Source: Natronorubrum sediminis (lineage in GTDB: Archaea > Halobacteriota > Halobacteria > Halobacteriales > Natrialbaceae). From it: a DNA stretch of 64,000 nt. Location of the stretch: positions 1 to 64,000 of the forward strand of contig NZ_FNWL01000002.1 in the NCBI RefSeq assembly GCF_900108095.1, in the 5' to 3' direction. Position numbers and translations under genes: made by a program. A model generated the notes under the pieces. The model saw nothing but the letters and a program-made list of their open reading frames with translations. It did no database searches and had not been told where the DNA came from. Below, piece by piece: positions 54,968 through 63,972 of this stretch (positions are counted from its first letter, which is position 1; each line of letters starts with the position of its first letter).

Positions 54968-55951
54968 ATGACGACGGCGACGGTCACCACGGGCGCGAGA
55001 GTTCACGTCGGCTTTCAGAACCTCTCGCTCGCGCGACGACGACTCTACGGCGGCATCGGCGTCGGCCTCGAGGAGCCACGCGTGAGGGTGACCGCCGAAC
55101 CGTCGACTGCTGTCGAGAGCGATGACGAACTCGCTCGAGCGTACGCCGAACGCGCGGTAGACGCCCTCGACGTGTCTGGAGTGTCGATCTCGCTCGAGGA
55201 GCGATTGCCCCGTCACGTCGGATTGGGGAGCGGTACGCAACTCGCGCTCTCGATTCTCGCCGCGACGGCCAGCGCACACGACCTCGAGGTGGACGTGCGA
55301 GCGCTGGCGCCGGCGATGGGCCGTGGCGGGCGCAGCGGCGTTGGCGTCGCGACGTTCGAAGCCGGCGGTTTCGTCGTGGACGCGGGCCACCCGACGAATC
55401 GATTTACGACCGAACCGCCTGCGGAGGGCGACTGGTCTGTTCCCCCGGCCGTTGCCCGCCACGATCTGCCCGCGGAGTGGCGATTCCTCGTCGTGGTTCC
55501 GGATGCCGAACCCGGCCGAAGCGGCGACGACGAAGACGCGAGCATGCGAACCGTCGTCGAGCGAGCCGACCCTGCCGTGGCGGACGAAATTGCGGGCGTC
55601 GTCACCCGCAAACTCCTTCCTGCCGCAGCGGAGGGAAGCCTCGAGGCATTCGGCGACGCGATCGCCGAAATCGGTCGGAAGAACGGTTCGTGGTATGCGG
55701 ACGCTCAGGGTGGCGTCTTCCGGCCCCCGGCGGGTGTGCTCGTCGAAACGCTCTCTGAATGTCCGGTCTGTACCGGCGTCGGCCAGTCGTCGTGGGGCCC
55801 CGTCGTCTACGGGGTCACCGACCGAGACCACGCAGACGAGGCCGAAGCGGCCGCTCGAGACGCACTCCAAACGAACGGACTCGAGGGGGACGTTATCGTG
55901 ACGCGGCCGAGCGACACCGGTGCTCGAGTCACCCCGTCACCAACCCAATAA
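54968..55951 (+). CDS. mptG: Beta-RFAP synthase (MptG family)
   Basis: 327 residues. GHMP-kinase-like fold: LPRHVGLGSGTQLALSILAA holds the phosphate-binding loop, and GRGGRSGVGVATFEAGGFV with GVGQSSWGPVVYG are family marks. The enzyme joins 4-aminobenzoate (or hydroxybenzoate) to PRPP, the first step of the methanopterin side chain. In this organism there are no methanogenesis genes in the window, so the end product is uncertain. It is divergent from mobA; the start at 54968 fits the family. Confidence 0.88.
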   Translation: MTTATVTTGARVHVGFQNLSLARRRLYGGIGVGLEEPRVRVTAEPSTAVESDDELARAYAERAVDALDVSGVSISLEERLPRHVGLGSGTQLALSILAATASAHDLEVDVRALAPAMGRGGRSGVGVATFEAGGFVVDAGHPTNRFTTEPPAEGDWSVPPAVARHDLPAEWRFLVVVPDAEPGRSGDDEDASMRTVVERADPAVADEIAGVVTRKLLPAAAEGSLEAFGDAIAEIGRKNGSWYADAQGGVFRPPAGVLVETLSECPVCTGVGQSSWGPVVYGVTDRDHADEAEAAARDALQTNGLEGDVIVTRPSDTGARVTPSPTQ

Positions 55952-56035
55952 GCCGATCCTCGAGATTGGCCGCTCCCAACGCAGTAAGCGACGCTCGAGT
56001 CTGCCCGCTCTCAACGCAGTAAGCGACGCTCGAGT
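55941..56035 (+). repeat. Imperfect 35-base tandem repeat after mptG
   Basis: Two copies, 55970-56000 and 56005-56035, are nearly identical (CAACGCAGTAAGCGACGCTC shared). A weaker first copy, CAACCCAATAAGCCGATCCT at 55941-55960, contains the mptG stop codon. It may have grown by local duplication from the gene end. Confidence 0.75.
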
Positions 56036-56120
56036 TAATCCGGCGAGGCCAGATGGCCCGAAATGGGAGTCTCTTGCGCTCGACACTATCCTTTTGCCCG
56101 TCGACCCGCTACGCTCAGAT

Positions 56121-56450
56121 ATGCGCTTTTGCGACGAATGCGGCTCGATGATGAAAGCCGACGGCGATCAGATGGTCTGTACGAGTGCGGACTGTGGGGC
56201 CTTGAGCGAACGCGACCGAGAGCAAGAAGACGCGTTCGTCTCGACGGAATCTCAGACGGACGCAGAGATCATCGAGTCGGACGAAAACGCCAACTTCGAA
56301 GGGAAACCGAAGGCGACCGATGTCGTCTGTGACGACTGTGGCAACCAGGAGGCGTGGTACACGCTCAAACAGACGGCCTCCGCCGACGAGCCGCCGACGC
56401 GATTCTTCAAGTGTACCGAGTGTGGGAAGCGCTGGCGCGGATACAACTGA
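56121..56450 (+). CDS. tfs: Transcription factor S
   Basis: 109 residues. The N-terminal zinc ribbon MRFCDECGSMM...CTSADCG is followed by an acidic linker and the C-terminal TFIIS-like ribbon CDDCGNQEAWYTLKQTASADEP with the acidic D-E hairpin that reaches into RNA polymerase, then CTECGKRWR. It rescues stalled RNA polymerase by transcript cleavage. The start is fixed by the RFCDECG N-terminus. A TATA-like CCTTTTG lies about 28 bases upstream. Confidence 0.94.
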   Translation: MRFCDECGSMMKADGDQMVCTSADCGALSERDREQEDAFVSTESQTDAEIIESDENANFEGKPKATDVVCDDCGNQEAWYTLKQTASADEPPTRFFKCTECGKRWRGYN

Positions 56451-56468
56451 ATTCGCTTCGGTCTCGCG

Positions 56469-56879
56469 TCACAGACCGTTTTTGAGAACGATTGCGACGA
56501 CCGCGCCGAGAATGCTCAACCCGACGGTGTAGAGTCCGCCGAACACGACGAGAAAGAGCAGTCCGAACACGCCGAATCCGGCACCCCCGGCGCCCCCGGC
56601 GGGTCCGACGAACAGGGCCATGCCGAGGAATCCAAAGAGCACGATCGGGACGAGCATAACGAACCCTGCCAGTGCTCCCACTGAGACACCGTCTGCGGGT
56701 TCCCCTCCCTCGAGATAGCCGGCGACGGCTCCACCGATTACCGTCGACCCTGGGACGAACGAGAGAACGATACCGACCGCGGCACCGACGAGCGCGTTGA
56801 ACAGCGTGCTCGAGTCCGATTCGTCGTCGGATCCGTACGTATCGATCGGAGGTGGCGTGTCTGCAGACGGTGAATCCAT
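56469..56879 (-). CDS. DUF5518-like membrane protein
   Basis: 136 residues. After a polar N-terminus (1-26), a glycine-rich membrane core follows with segments near 30-52, 66-88 and 100-130. STVIGGAVAGYLEGGEPADG is the DUF5518-like signature. Proteins of this kind are common in haloarchaea; function unknown. It is convergent with tfs (18 bases between). Confidence 0.78.
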   Translation of the reverse strand: MDSPSADTPPPIDTYGSDDESDSSTLFNALVGAAVGIVLSFVPGSTVIGGAVAGYLEGGEPADGVSVGALAGFVMLVPIVLFGFLGMALFVGPAGGAGGAGFGVFGLLFLVVFGGLYTVGLSILGAVVAIVLKNGL

Positions 56880-57015
56880 ACGTGGCGCTCTCGCCGCTGG
56901 GAGGAAAGTAATTCGATTGATGTGTCAACTCTATTGATATCGAACGACAGCGGTGATTCGGCGACCGGTGGGGCACAACGTTCACAACGACGCGGACGAA
57001 CTCTCGAGTGAACGA

Positions 57016-58386
57016 ATGACCGAGGGGCCGCGGCTGCCCGGCGTGCAGACGGACGACAACCAGGAAGAGCGGATCGTCTGTCACGTCGACGCGGACTGCT
57101 TTTACGCCTCCTGTGAACGGCTTCGCGAGCCCAAGCTGGACGGCGAACCGGTCGTGGTCGGGATGGGTTACGAGCACGGCGACGACATCGGTGCCGTTGC
57201 CACGGCCAGCTACGAAGCCCGTGAGTTCGGCGTCGAGAGCGCGCAAGCGATCTCGAGCGCGCTCGAGCGATTGCCTCGGCGCGGGCCACTCGAAGGCGAC
57301 GCTGGGAGCGACGAAACTGACGACGGGGTCCACGACGACCGTTCGGTGGAGGAGACGGGATATTACCGATCCGTCGACATGGATTACTACGAGTCGGTCG
57401 CGAGCGAGGTTCGGGAAATCCTCCACGAGTGTGCCGGCGTCGTCAGGGAGGTGAGCATCGACGAGGCCTACCTCGACGTGACCGACCGGACCGCCTGGGA
57501 GGTTGCAGACGGCTTCGGTCGCCACATCAAAGACCGAATTCGACGCGAGGTCGGCATCACCGTCAGCATCGGCGTTGCGCCGACGATGAGCGCCGCGAAA
57601 ATCGCGAGCGACTTCGACAAACCCGACGGCTTGACCGTCGTCGAACCCGGCGACGTACAAGCGTTCCTCGCGCCGCTCGAGGTCGACTTGCTCCACGGCG
57701 TCGGTCCCGTTACCGCTCGCGCGCTTCGCGAAATGGGGCTCGAGACGGCTGCAGACGTTGCGGCGGCCGATCCCGAGCCACTGGTCGAACGCTTCGGCGA
57801 GCGGGGCCGGGAACTGTACGATCGCGCCCACGGGGACGACGACCGACGCGTAACGCCCAAGGGTGAGCCAAAGAGCTTCTCTCGAGAGTCGGCGTTCGCA
57901 GAACCCGTCGAGGACCCGACGCAGAAGTACGAACAGATCGAGACGCTCGCGGCGGCCGTCGCCGACCGTGCCCGACGCGAGGGGGCACTCTATCGGACGG
58001 TCGGCGTCAAGGCGGTCCTCCCGCCGTACGACGTCAACACCCGCGAGCGATCGCTCTCCGGCCCGGTCGACGATCCGGATCTCGTCGATCGAATCGCGTA
58101 CGATCTGTTCTCGGAGTTCGAGTCCGAGTCGGTTCGAAAAGTCGGCGTCAGGGTGGCAAACCTCGAGTTCGCGGCGGCGGATCAGGCGGACCTCGACGGG
58201 TGGGAATCACGTTCGCCACACGCCACAGCCGACGACGTGTCCGCTGGCGAGGAGGTGTCTGCGGACGAGCCAGGAGATGCTCGAGTAACTGAGACGAACA
58301 CGAAACCTGACACAGAAGCAGAATCAACTTCCGACGAAGGGCGTTCGACGGCTGAACGCGGGCAGACCTCGCTCACCGACTTTTGA
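57016..58386 (+). CDS. dinB: DNA polymerase IV (Y family)
   Basis: 456 residues. Catalytic acids are in VCHVDADCFYASCE and EVSIDEAYLDV. ITVSIGVAPTMSAAKIASDF and the HhH segment LLHGVGPVTARAL are family motifs. The C-terminus ends QTSLTDF, a PCNA-interacting box (Q-x2-L-x2-F). An acidic linker of about 60 residues precedes it. It performs translesion synthesis. I chose the ATG at 57016 over the GTG at 56953, because the extra 21 residues look unrelated. Confidence 0.92.
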   Translation: MTEGPRLPGVQTDDNQEERIVCHVDADCFYASCERLREPKLDGEPVVVGMGYEHGDDIGAVATASYEAREFGVESAQAISSALERLPRRGPLEGDAGSDETDDGVHDDRSVEETGYYRSVDMDYYESVASEVREILHECAGVVREVSIDEAYLDVTDRTAWEVADGFGRHIKDRIRREVGITVSIGVAPTMSAAKIASDFDKPDGLTVVEPGDVQAFLAPLEVDLLHGVGPVTARALREMGLETAADVAAADPEPLVERFGERGRELYDRAHGDDDRRVTPKGEPKSFSRESAFAEPVEDPTQKYEQIETLAAAVADRARREGALYRTVGVKAVLPPYDVNTRERSLSGPVDDPDLVDRIAYDLFSEFESESVRKVGVRVANLEFAAADQADLDGWESRSPHATADDVSAGEEVSADEPGDARVTETNTKPDTEAESTSDEGRSTAERGQTSLTDF

Positions 58387-58491
58387 ACGTGGAGGCGGTG
58401 ATGAATCCGAGCAGCTGAGAGGCGTGTCGTAAGTGAAGTCCTATACTCTCATAATACAGACAATGCGGTCTCAACTGAAACAAACAATCTA

Positions 58492-58499
58492 ATTATATC
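58492..58499 (+). promoter_or_regulatory. TATA box of the J-domain membrane gene
   Basis: ATTATATC lies 39-46 bases before the ATG at 58538, which implies a short leader of about 15-20 bases. Confidence 0.55.
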
Positions 58500-58537
58500 C
58501 CCGCCCAACAGTTTGTACAAGACACGCTGACTTTCAC

Positions 58538-59773
58538 ATGACTGAGGATTTCTACGACCTTCTCGACGTACCGTCCGATGCCCCCCAGGACGAGATCAAA
58601 ACGGCCTATCGCGAGAAGGTTCGCGAGTACCACCCCGATCACAACGACGACGAACGCGCTCGAGCGCAGTTTACGGCGGTCAAGAAGGCCTACGACATCC
58701 TCGGCGACCCCGTCGAACAGCAGGCCTACGATCGACTCGGGCACGAAGACTACGTCGCCAAACGAACGAGTGGGCTCCCCTCCGCATCGGTGTGGCGAAG
58801 TTCCGACGACTCGAGCGACGACAGCGACGACACGAACAGTTCCTCGAGTAGCGCTAGTGCCGGTTCCGCCGCGACGAAGCAGACGGCTTCCGCGACGAGT
58901 GGTGCAACGGGTGCAAGTGCAACGGCCTCGAGTGCGACGAGTGGTGCAACAGGTACAAGCGCAACGGCCTCGAGTGCGAGTGCGACGAGTGGAGAGTCTG
59001 GATCGACGACGAGTACCGGCGCAACGAGTACCGGTGGACGTACACGCACGACGAGCCACCAGACGGCGACCTCTTCAGACACTACATCCGAACGCAACGC
59101 GGCCGTCCGCTGGTGGCGACGGCAGAACTTCTCGCTCCCGTTGATCTGGGGCTCCCTGCTGGTCTATCTCGTCGGTCTCGCTCACGTCGCCCTCGAGAAC
59201 GAAGCCGAACTCGCTGGGCTAGCCGGTGACCTCGGTGCTGTCGGTAGCGACCTCGGCGAACACTGGGAACTCCTCTCGACCGGCCGGCACGGAGTCGATC
59301 CCATCGCCTCGTTCCTCGCGGCGTTCGAACCGTTCGCAGTGCCACTCGAGGCCCACCTGTGGTACGCCGCGCTGGGCGCGATCGTCGGTCTGACGGGTCT
59401 CGTCTTGCTCGGCGCTCGAGTGCGTCGCTCGAGCGACCTCTTCGGTGCACTCTCGATCGACGAAACGATCGTCCTCGCGCTGGGACTCGGCGTGACGGCC
59501 GCCCTCGTCGGCGGTCCGCTGCTCGCCGGCGCGGTGCTCATGCCGGTGCTCTTCTCGGTGATCGTCCAGCACACGCGTCGCGGCCCGGGGTGGACGCCCT
59601 CGTATCTGTACGTCCTCCCGGTTTTGGGCCCCCTGGCAGGATTGGGAGTCGGACTCGGCGTCGGTGGCGAACCCGCGTTAGTCGTCGACCTGGTCGCATT
59701 CGTCCTGTTGCCGATTGTCGGCGGTCTCGCGCTTCCGATTCGGGCGACGATCCGGAAGCACCTCGGCCGATAG
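58538..59773 (+). CDS. Membrane protein with N-terminal J-domain
   Basis: 411 residues. Residues 1-68 are a complete J-domain (DFYDLLDVPSDAPQDEIKTA with HPD in REYHPDHNDD). A Ser/Thr/Ala/Gly-rich linker of about 100 residues (about 90-190) with repeating SATSGATG-type units follows. Then come six or so membrane helices (about 200-405). It should recruit Hsp70 to the membrane; the linker repeats are recent-looking. Convergent with the UDG-like gene (29 bases apart). Confidence 0.83.
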   Translation: MTEDFYDLLDVPSDAPQDEIKTAYREKVREYHPDHNDDERARAQFTAVKKAYDILGDPVEQQAYDRLGHEDYVAKRTSGLPSASVWRSSDDSSDDSDDTNSSSSSASAGSAATKQTASATSGATGASATASSATSGATGTSATASSASATSGESGSTTSTGATSTGGRTRTTSHQTATSSDTTSERNAAVRWWRRQNFSLPLIWGSLLVYLVGLAHVALENEAELAGLAGDLGAVGSDLGEHWELLSTGRHGVDPIASFLAAFEPFAVPLEAHLWYAALGAIVGLTGLVLLGARVRRSSDLFGALSIDETIVLALGLGVTAALVGGPLLAGAVLMPVLFSVIVQHTRRGPGWTPSYLYVLPVLGPLAGLGVGLGVGGEPALVVDLVAFVLLPIVGGLALPIRATIRKHLGR

Positions 59774-59802
59774 CACTCGCCGTTTCGCTCGCCCGTCGCT
59801 TT

Positions 59803-60435
59803 TTATCCGACACGCGTCGCGACGCCCTTCGTCTGGCGGTAGTCGCGTCCGAGAATCGCCTCGAGTCGCGAGATAATCGCGTCGGCTTCCGTGTCTTCCC
59901 ACGCGGTCGGATCCCTGATCGGGACGACCATGAAGCCACGCCCGCGGATTTCTTGTGCGTGCAGCGTGGCCATCTCGAGGTCGAGACGGTCGCGCTGGGT
60001 CGTGTAGGATCTGAGGACGTGGTCGGTTACGCGCTCGCCGACGGGCAGGAGAATGTGGGCGTTGATCGCGCGCAACTCGGCGTCGAAGTATCGCTCGAGT
60101 TCGTCGTACGTCGATTCGTCGGGCGTCTCGCCCGGCGGGAGACAACACATGTGCCGGTAGCTACAGAAGAGGTTTTCGACGGTTGGCTCGCTCCAAGAGC
60201 CCTCCGCGAAGCCGACCTCACGAACGATCGATTGGACGCGCTCGCCGGCCTCGGTTTCGGTAAACGGCACGCCGCTCTCGCGTCCGCCGTGGAGACCGGG
60301 ATAGTTGCCGATTAAGTGAAAGTCGGCGTTCGCGTCGCCGTAGCCGAAGACGGCCGTTCGCTCGTCGGGCCTCGTGCGATCGAACGGTGGTCGCAGTCCA
60401 AACGGGTTGTGAGTCCGCTCCGTGACGTTCTTCAC
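59803..60435 (-). CDS. Uracil-DNA glycosylase superfamily protein
   Basis: 210 residues. VFGYGDANADFHLIGNYPGLHGGRESGVPFT resembles the motif-1 loop, and the CCLPPGETP segment with the later ILLPVGERV matches the family outline. The family includes repair glycosylases that remove uracil. No clear iron-sulfur cysteine set is seen, and the active-site pattern is imperfect, so activity is uncertain. ATG 60435 (MKNVTERTHNPF) is the only reasonable start. Confidence 0.72.
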   Translation of the reverse strand: MKNVTERTHNPFGLRPPFDRTRPDERTAVFGYGDANADFHLIGNYPGLHGGRESGVPFTETEAGERVQSIVREVGFAEGSWSEPTVENLFCSYRHMCCLPPGETPDESTYDELERYFDAELRAINAHILLPVGERVTDHVLRSYTTQRDRLDLEMATLHAQEIRGRGFMVVPIRDPTAWEDTEADAIISRLEAILGRDYRQTKGVATRVG

Positions 60436-60483
60436 GACAGTGAGCAGGGCCTCGAGCGCATATAGACTGTCGGTCCCGTCCGA

Positions 60484-61167
60484 TCACAGCGAGTCGAGTT
60501 CGTTCAGCGGGCCGTCTCCGGGTCGATCGGGAGCGAGCGTCTCCTCGATGAGTGTCGCCAATCCCCGACGCAGGCGCTGTGAGACCGCGGAGTCGGAGAC
60601 CTCGAGTTTGTTACTGAGGTCGACGAGCGTCGACTCGCGGGGAACGTCGAAGTACCCCGCTCGATACGCATCCTCGATCACTTCGCGCTGGGGTGTAGTC
60701 AGGCCAAACTGGTGGGTCTCGGTGGGACTCACCGTTTCGTGTAGCTGAACGAGTTCGATGGAGATTCCCTGGTCGACGCAACTGCGATAGAACGCGGAGA
60801 GCGATTCGTAGGTAGAAAATCGCAGCCGAAACGTCCACTGCGTTCCCGTCCCGACGGCGCTCGTGACGATCGCATCCTGCGCTCGAATCGACTCGAGAAG
60901 GCCGTTGACCCGCTCGTTCCACGTCACCTTGAGCAAGACGTGGTCGGCCGTTCGATCGACCGTCGAGACGGTTCCGACGACTGATTCAGCCTCGAGGGCG
61001 TCGACGACTGACTCGGAGGCGGGCTCGGGGACCCAGACGTACGGGACAACCGACTCGCTGGTCGGCACCGTCGTCTCGACAGTGAGTGTGACGTCCTCGT
61101 CGATGTCGGTGAGTGTGCCAAGCGGAAAATCGGTCGACGGGACGGCGACTGTCGCGATGATGCTCAT
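60484..61167 (-). CDS. Bat-type HTH regulator
   Basis: 227 residues. An N-terminal BAT-like beta-rich domain (1-160) is followed by an HTH_10: LTTPQREVIEDAYRAGYFD and LVDLSNKLEVSDSAVSQRLRRGLATLIEETL. This is the classic bacterio-opsin-activator type with no PAS or GAF sensor. Target genes and signals are unknown. It is transcribed towards the UDG-like gene, 48 bases apart. Confidence 0.85.
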   Translation of the reverse strand: MSIIATVAVPSTDFPLGTLTDIDEDVTLTVETTVPTSESVVPYVWVPEPASESVVDALEAESVVGTVSTVDRTADHVLLKVTWNERVNGLLESIRAQDAIVTSAVGTGTQWTFRLRFSTYESLSAFYRSCVDQGISIELVQLHETVSPTETHQFGLTTPQREVIEDAYRAGYFDVPRESTLVDLSNKLEVSDSAVSQRLRRGLATLIEETLAPDRPGDGPLNELDSL

Positions 61168-61480
61168 CTCACGCGGTCCTCTCGAGTGACGAACCGCCTA
61201 CGTAGTCGGTTTTCGACTGTTCTCCCTGTCCTGTCAGTGTTCGTCGAATATCATCACACATGGAGGAACCGTTCGCTGTAACAACTGCAGGGACGTTCAA
61301 GAATTGGCTGGTTGGGTATCGAAGTCATTTAAATGTGAACGGCGACCGAACGCGTCCTCGAGTTGGGTGGGGCGTACCGTGTACGTCTCTGTGTTCTACT
61401 GGTGGTGATGAGTCGAAGTTGACGCCTGAACCGGCCAAATACGCCGTCGATCGCGACCTTTACGTCTCGATTGCGGTGTG

Positions 61481-61488
61481 TTTATTAC
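61481..61488 (+). promoter_or_regulatory. TATA box of the 61512 gene
   Basis: TTTATTAC lies 24-31 bases before the ATG at 61512. Confidence 0.6.
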
Positions 61489-61511
61489 CGGATAGGCAAT
61501 TTCCACGGACG

Positions 61512-62003
61512 ATGTACCAGGTCGGTCACTACGGGGCCGCGTTGGTGGCGTACGCACCGGTTGGAACCGCTATCGGACTGGCTGGGAACGAGACGGTGGC
61601 GATACTCGGCGCACTCGTTTGCGTTGGCCTCTCGACAATTCCAGACGTGGACCACAAACTCCCCCTGATCGACCACCGTGGTCCGACTCACACGGTCGGC
61701 TTCGCGGTGGCCGTCGGAACCGTCCTCGCCGCTGCCACGGCCATACTCGTCGATGCCACCTCGCCGGCAGCGGACGTCGGATTCGTCACGTTTGCCTTCG
61801 TCGTCGGCACGCTTTCGATCGGTTCACACCTCCTCGCAGACGCGTTGACTCCGATGGGAATTCGTCCGTTCTGGCCGCTCTCGAGGCGTCACTACTCACT
61901 CGGTGTGACGACCGCGGCGAATCCGATCGCGAACTACGTCCTCCTTGCGATCGGTGCCGGGATGGCGCTCCTCGGAATCGGAGTCGTCGTCACCTTCGGC
62001 TAA
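61512..62003 (+). CDS. Membrane-bound metal-dependent hydrolase (YdjM/DUF457)
   Basis: 163 residues, about five hydrophobic segments. VGHYGAALVAY at the N-terminus and STIPDVDHKLPLIDHRGPTHT with the catalytic-type His and Asp residues match the YdjM family. SHLLADALTPMGIRPFWP is the second conserved block. YdjM-type proteins are thought to be membrane hydrolases; the substrate is unknown. I used ATG 61512 because of the TATA spacing; the longer frame adds unrelated sequence. Confidence 0.88.
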   Translation: MYQVGHYGAALVAYAPVGTAIGLAGNETVAILGALVCVGLSTIPDVDHKLPLIDHRGPTHTVGFAVAVGTVLAAATAILVDATSPAADVGFVTFAFVVGTLSIGSHLLADALTPMGIRPFWPLSRRHYSLGVTTAANPIANYVLLAIGAGMALLGIGVVVTFG

Positions 62004-62050
62004 CCTCGACAACGCGAATAGTCGCCTCAGGTCGTCAGCATACGACGGTC

Positions 62051-63397
62051 TCAGTCAGCCGGTTCGGGTTCGGGTTTGGGTTCGGGGACTGTCGCGTCTT
62101 CGCTCACGACGGATCGGTTCGGAATATCGAGTTCGGGCTCGATACCGACGGTGAGCAGTCGTTCAGTGTACGTGAGCTCTTCTGCAATCGGATCGGGTTT
62201 TTCGACGGTTTCGTACTCGACGACGATGCCGTCCGATTCAGCCGCGATACGCGCGTAGCTCAACTGGAAAGACGGCTGGAAGACCGGCGGGAGCAATCCG
62301 GCGACGACTTCGCGACGGTAGAGTCGCTTCAACCAGGTGCCCGTGTTGACGACGAGACGGTCCTCGAGTTCGGTGACGGCCGGCCGGTGGGTGTGTCCGT
62401 AGCAAAAGACGGCCGTTTGCGGTCGCTCCTCGAAAACCGCTCGTGCAGCCTCGTGGTATGGCTTCGTCGGATCAGCGGGTTCGTCGTCCTCGAAGATCCC
62501 GAAGCGATTCAGGGTGACTCGGACGTCTCGAGCGACGAGATACAGCGGAACGCCGATCAGTAACAACAAGCCGACGACCGACACGTTGACCGCGAGCAAG
62601 GAGTAGACAAGGGTGCTAGCCGGTCCGAGATAGACGAGGCCGCTCTCGAAGTACGCCATCGGGGCCGACCAGACGCCCGCTAGGTCGAGGCCGGCGAGTA
62701 CCGCGAGGACGACGCTGATATTGAACAACAACAGAAACGGCACCGCTGCGTACCGAAGCAAGGGGTTCATCTCCCGATAGAAGTACTTCGAGGTCATCCA
62801 CGTCGGAATTCGTTGCATCGGGGCGACCGCCTGAATGTCTTTGAGCCAGTTGTATCGGCCGCGATCCGACAACTGGCCCGCACGACTCGTCACGTGCCGG
62901 TTTACGTAGTATCCCAGCGGTTTGTCGTGTTGATTACCGAAATCTTCGATCCGATTGTTCGGATCCCGTTGCATCCCATGCTCGAGCCAGAGTTCGCGCT
63001 CGCCGACCGGTCGGGTGATCGACTCCTCCTGGACGAGGTCGACGTTGTACTCGGCGAAGCGCTCGACGTACTCCTCGTAGGCCGCGAGTTCGTAGTCGTG
63101 ATTGCCCGGCAACAGCGTGATCTGGACGTTCTCTCCCGTCGCCCGAAACTGCTCGAAGAGTTGGGGGTACGACGATACGAGCGAGTCGAACTTCTCGACG
63201 CCATCGAGTTGGGTGAACTCCCAGAGCCCGAACGCGTCGCCGTTGATCAGTAACTCGGCGTCTTCGTCCGTCGTCTCTAACTCCTCGAGAAACGCGAGGA
63301 GTTCGTCGAGAAACTCGACGTGCTCGAGTTGTTCGTCACCACCGATGTGTAAATCGCTGATCACGTAGTAGACCGTCCCGTCGGCGTTGTCGGCCAT
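62051..63397 (-). CDS. Metallophosphoesterase with membrane segments
   Basis: 448 residues. Calcineurin-like motifs in order: ISDLHIGG (DxH), NGDAF (GDxx), LPGNHDYE (GNHD), and CYGHTHRPAV (GHxH) near residue 335. Between the third and last motifs (about 200-310) two hydrophobic segments interrupt the domain. It is a membrane-associated phosphoesterase of unknown substrate, perhaps acting on lipid-linked phosphates. The longer frame was rejected because MADNADGTVYYVISDLH is a natural start. Confidence 0.85.
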   Translation of the reverse strand: MADNADGTVYYVISDLHIGGDEQLEHVEFLDELLAFLEELETTDEDAELLINGDAFGLWEFTQLDGVEKFDSLVSSYPQLFEQFRATGENVQITLLPGNHDYELAAYEEYVERFAEYNVDLVQEESITRPVGERELWLEHGMQRDPNNRIEDFGNQHDKPLGYYVNRHVTSRAGQLSDRGRYNWLKDIQAVAPMQRIPTWMTSKYFYREMNPLLRYAAVPFLLLFNISVVLAVLAGLDLAGVWSAPMAYFESGLVYLGPASTLVYSLLAVNVSVVGLLLLIGVPLYLVARDVRVTLNRFGIFEDDEPADPTKPYHEAARAVFEERPQTAVFCYGHTHRPAVTELEDRLVVNTGTWLKRLYRREVVAGLLPPVFQPSFQLSYARIAAESDGIVVEYETVEKPDPIAEELTYTERLLTVGIEPELDIPNRSVVSEDATVPEPKPEPEPAD

Positions 63398-63510
63398 TCT
63401 TCTGGGGGTTTCGAGTCCACCCTCAAAGGAGTGTCCCGTTCCATCGAGACGTGTCGATTCGTTTGGATCTTCTGACGGAACTCCCAAAAAACCGTGTCCT
63501 TCGAACGGCG

Positions 63511-63972
63511 TTACGCGCTGTTCGCGGCGATTCGCGTTCGCCACATACTGATCGCGAGGAAGACGAACAACAGGGCGGTGGAAGCGAGGTACACGGCGTC
63601 GTAGGCCGGATTGACGGCCTCTCGAGCGAGGAACGTGACAACGAACGCGAGGGCCGTCGTGAAGCCGAGCAATGCGGTGAGTTGGCCGTTCCCGAACTGG
63701 CGTCGTCCGATCATGAACGCGACGAGGACGGCCGCGATGGAGACGAGCATCACGGCGTACTGGGCCATCTGCAGCGACGGGCCGTAGGCGGTGATGTCGC
63801 CGAGTGCGAAGGGACTGAGGGCGACGTGGAACGGAAGCGAGAGCGCGCCGAGGGCGAGCGAGGCGGTTGCGTGAGTCGCCGTCAGTTGTGACTCCCAGAC
63901 GAGGACGGTCGCGACCACGAACAGGACGAAGATGAGCACCGCCGTCCAGAAGTGAAGCTGGAGAATGTCCAT
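63511..63972 (-). CDS. Multi-pass membrane protein
   Basis: 153 residues with about five hydrophobic segments (6-26, 32-55, 66-88, 99-117, 124-142). I recognise no named family with certainty; it resembles a conserved haloarchaeal hypothetical of this size. The ATG at 63972 is close to the window end, and the same frame stays open to base 64000, so a start further upstream cannot be excluded. Confidence 0.6.
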   Translation of the reverse strand: MDILQLHFWTAVLIFVLFVVATVLVWESQLTATHATASLALGALSLPFHVALSPFALGDITAYGPSLQMAQYAVMLVSIAAVLVAFMIGRRQFGNGQLTALLGFTTALAFVVTFLAREAVNPAYDAVYLASTALLFVFLAISMWRTRIAANSA

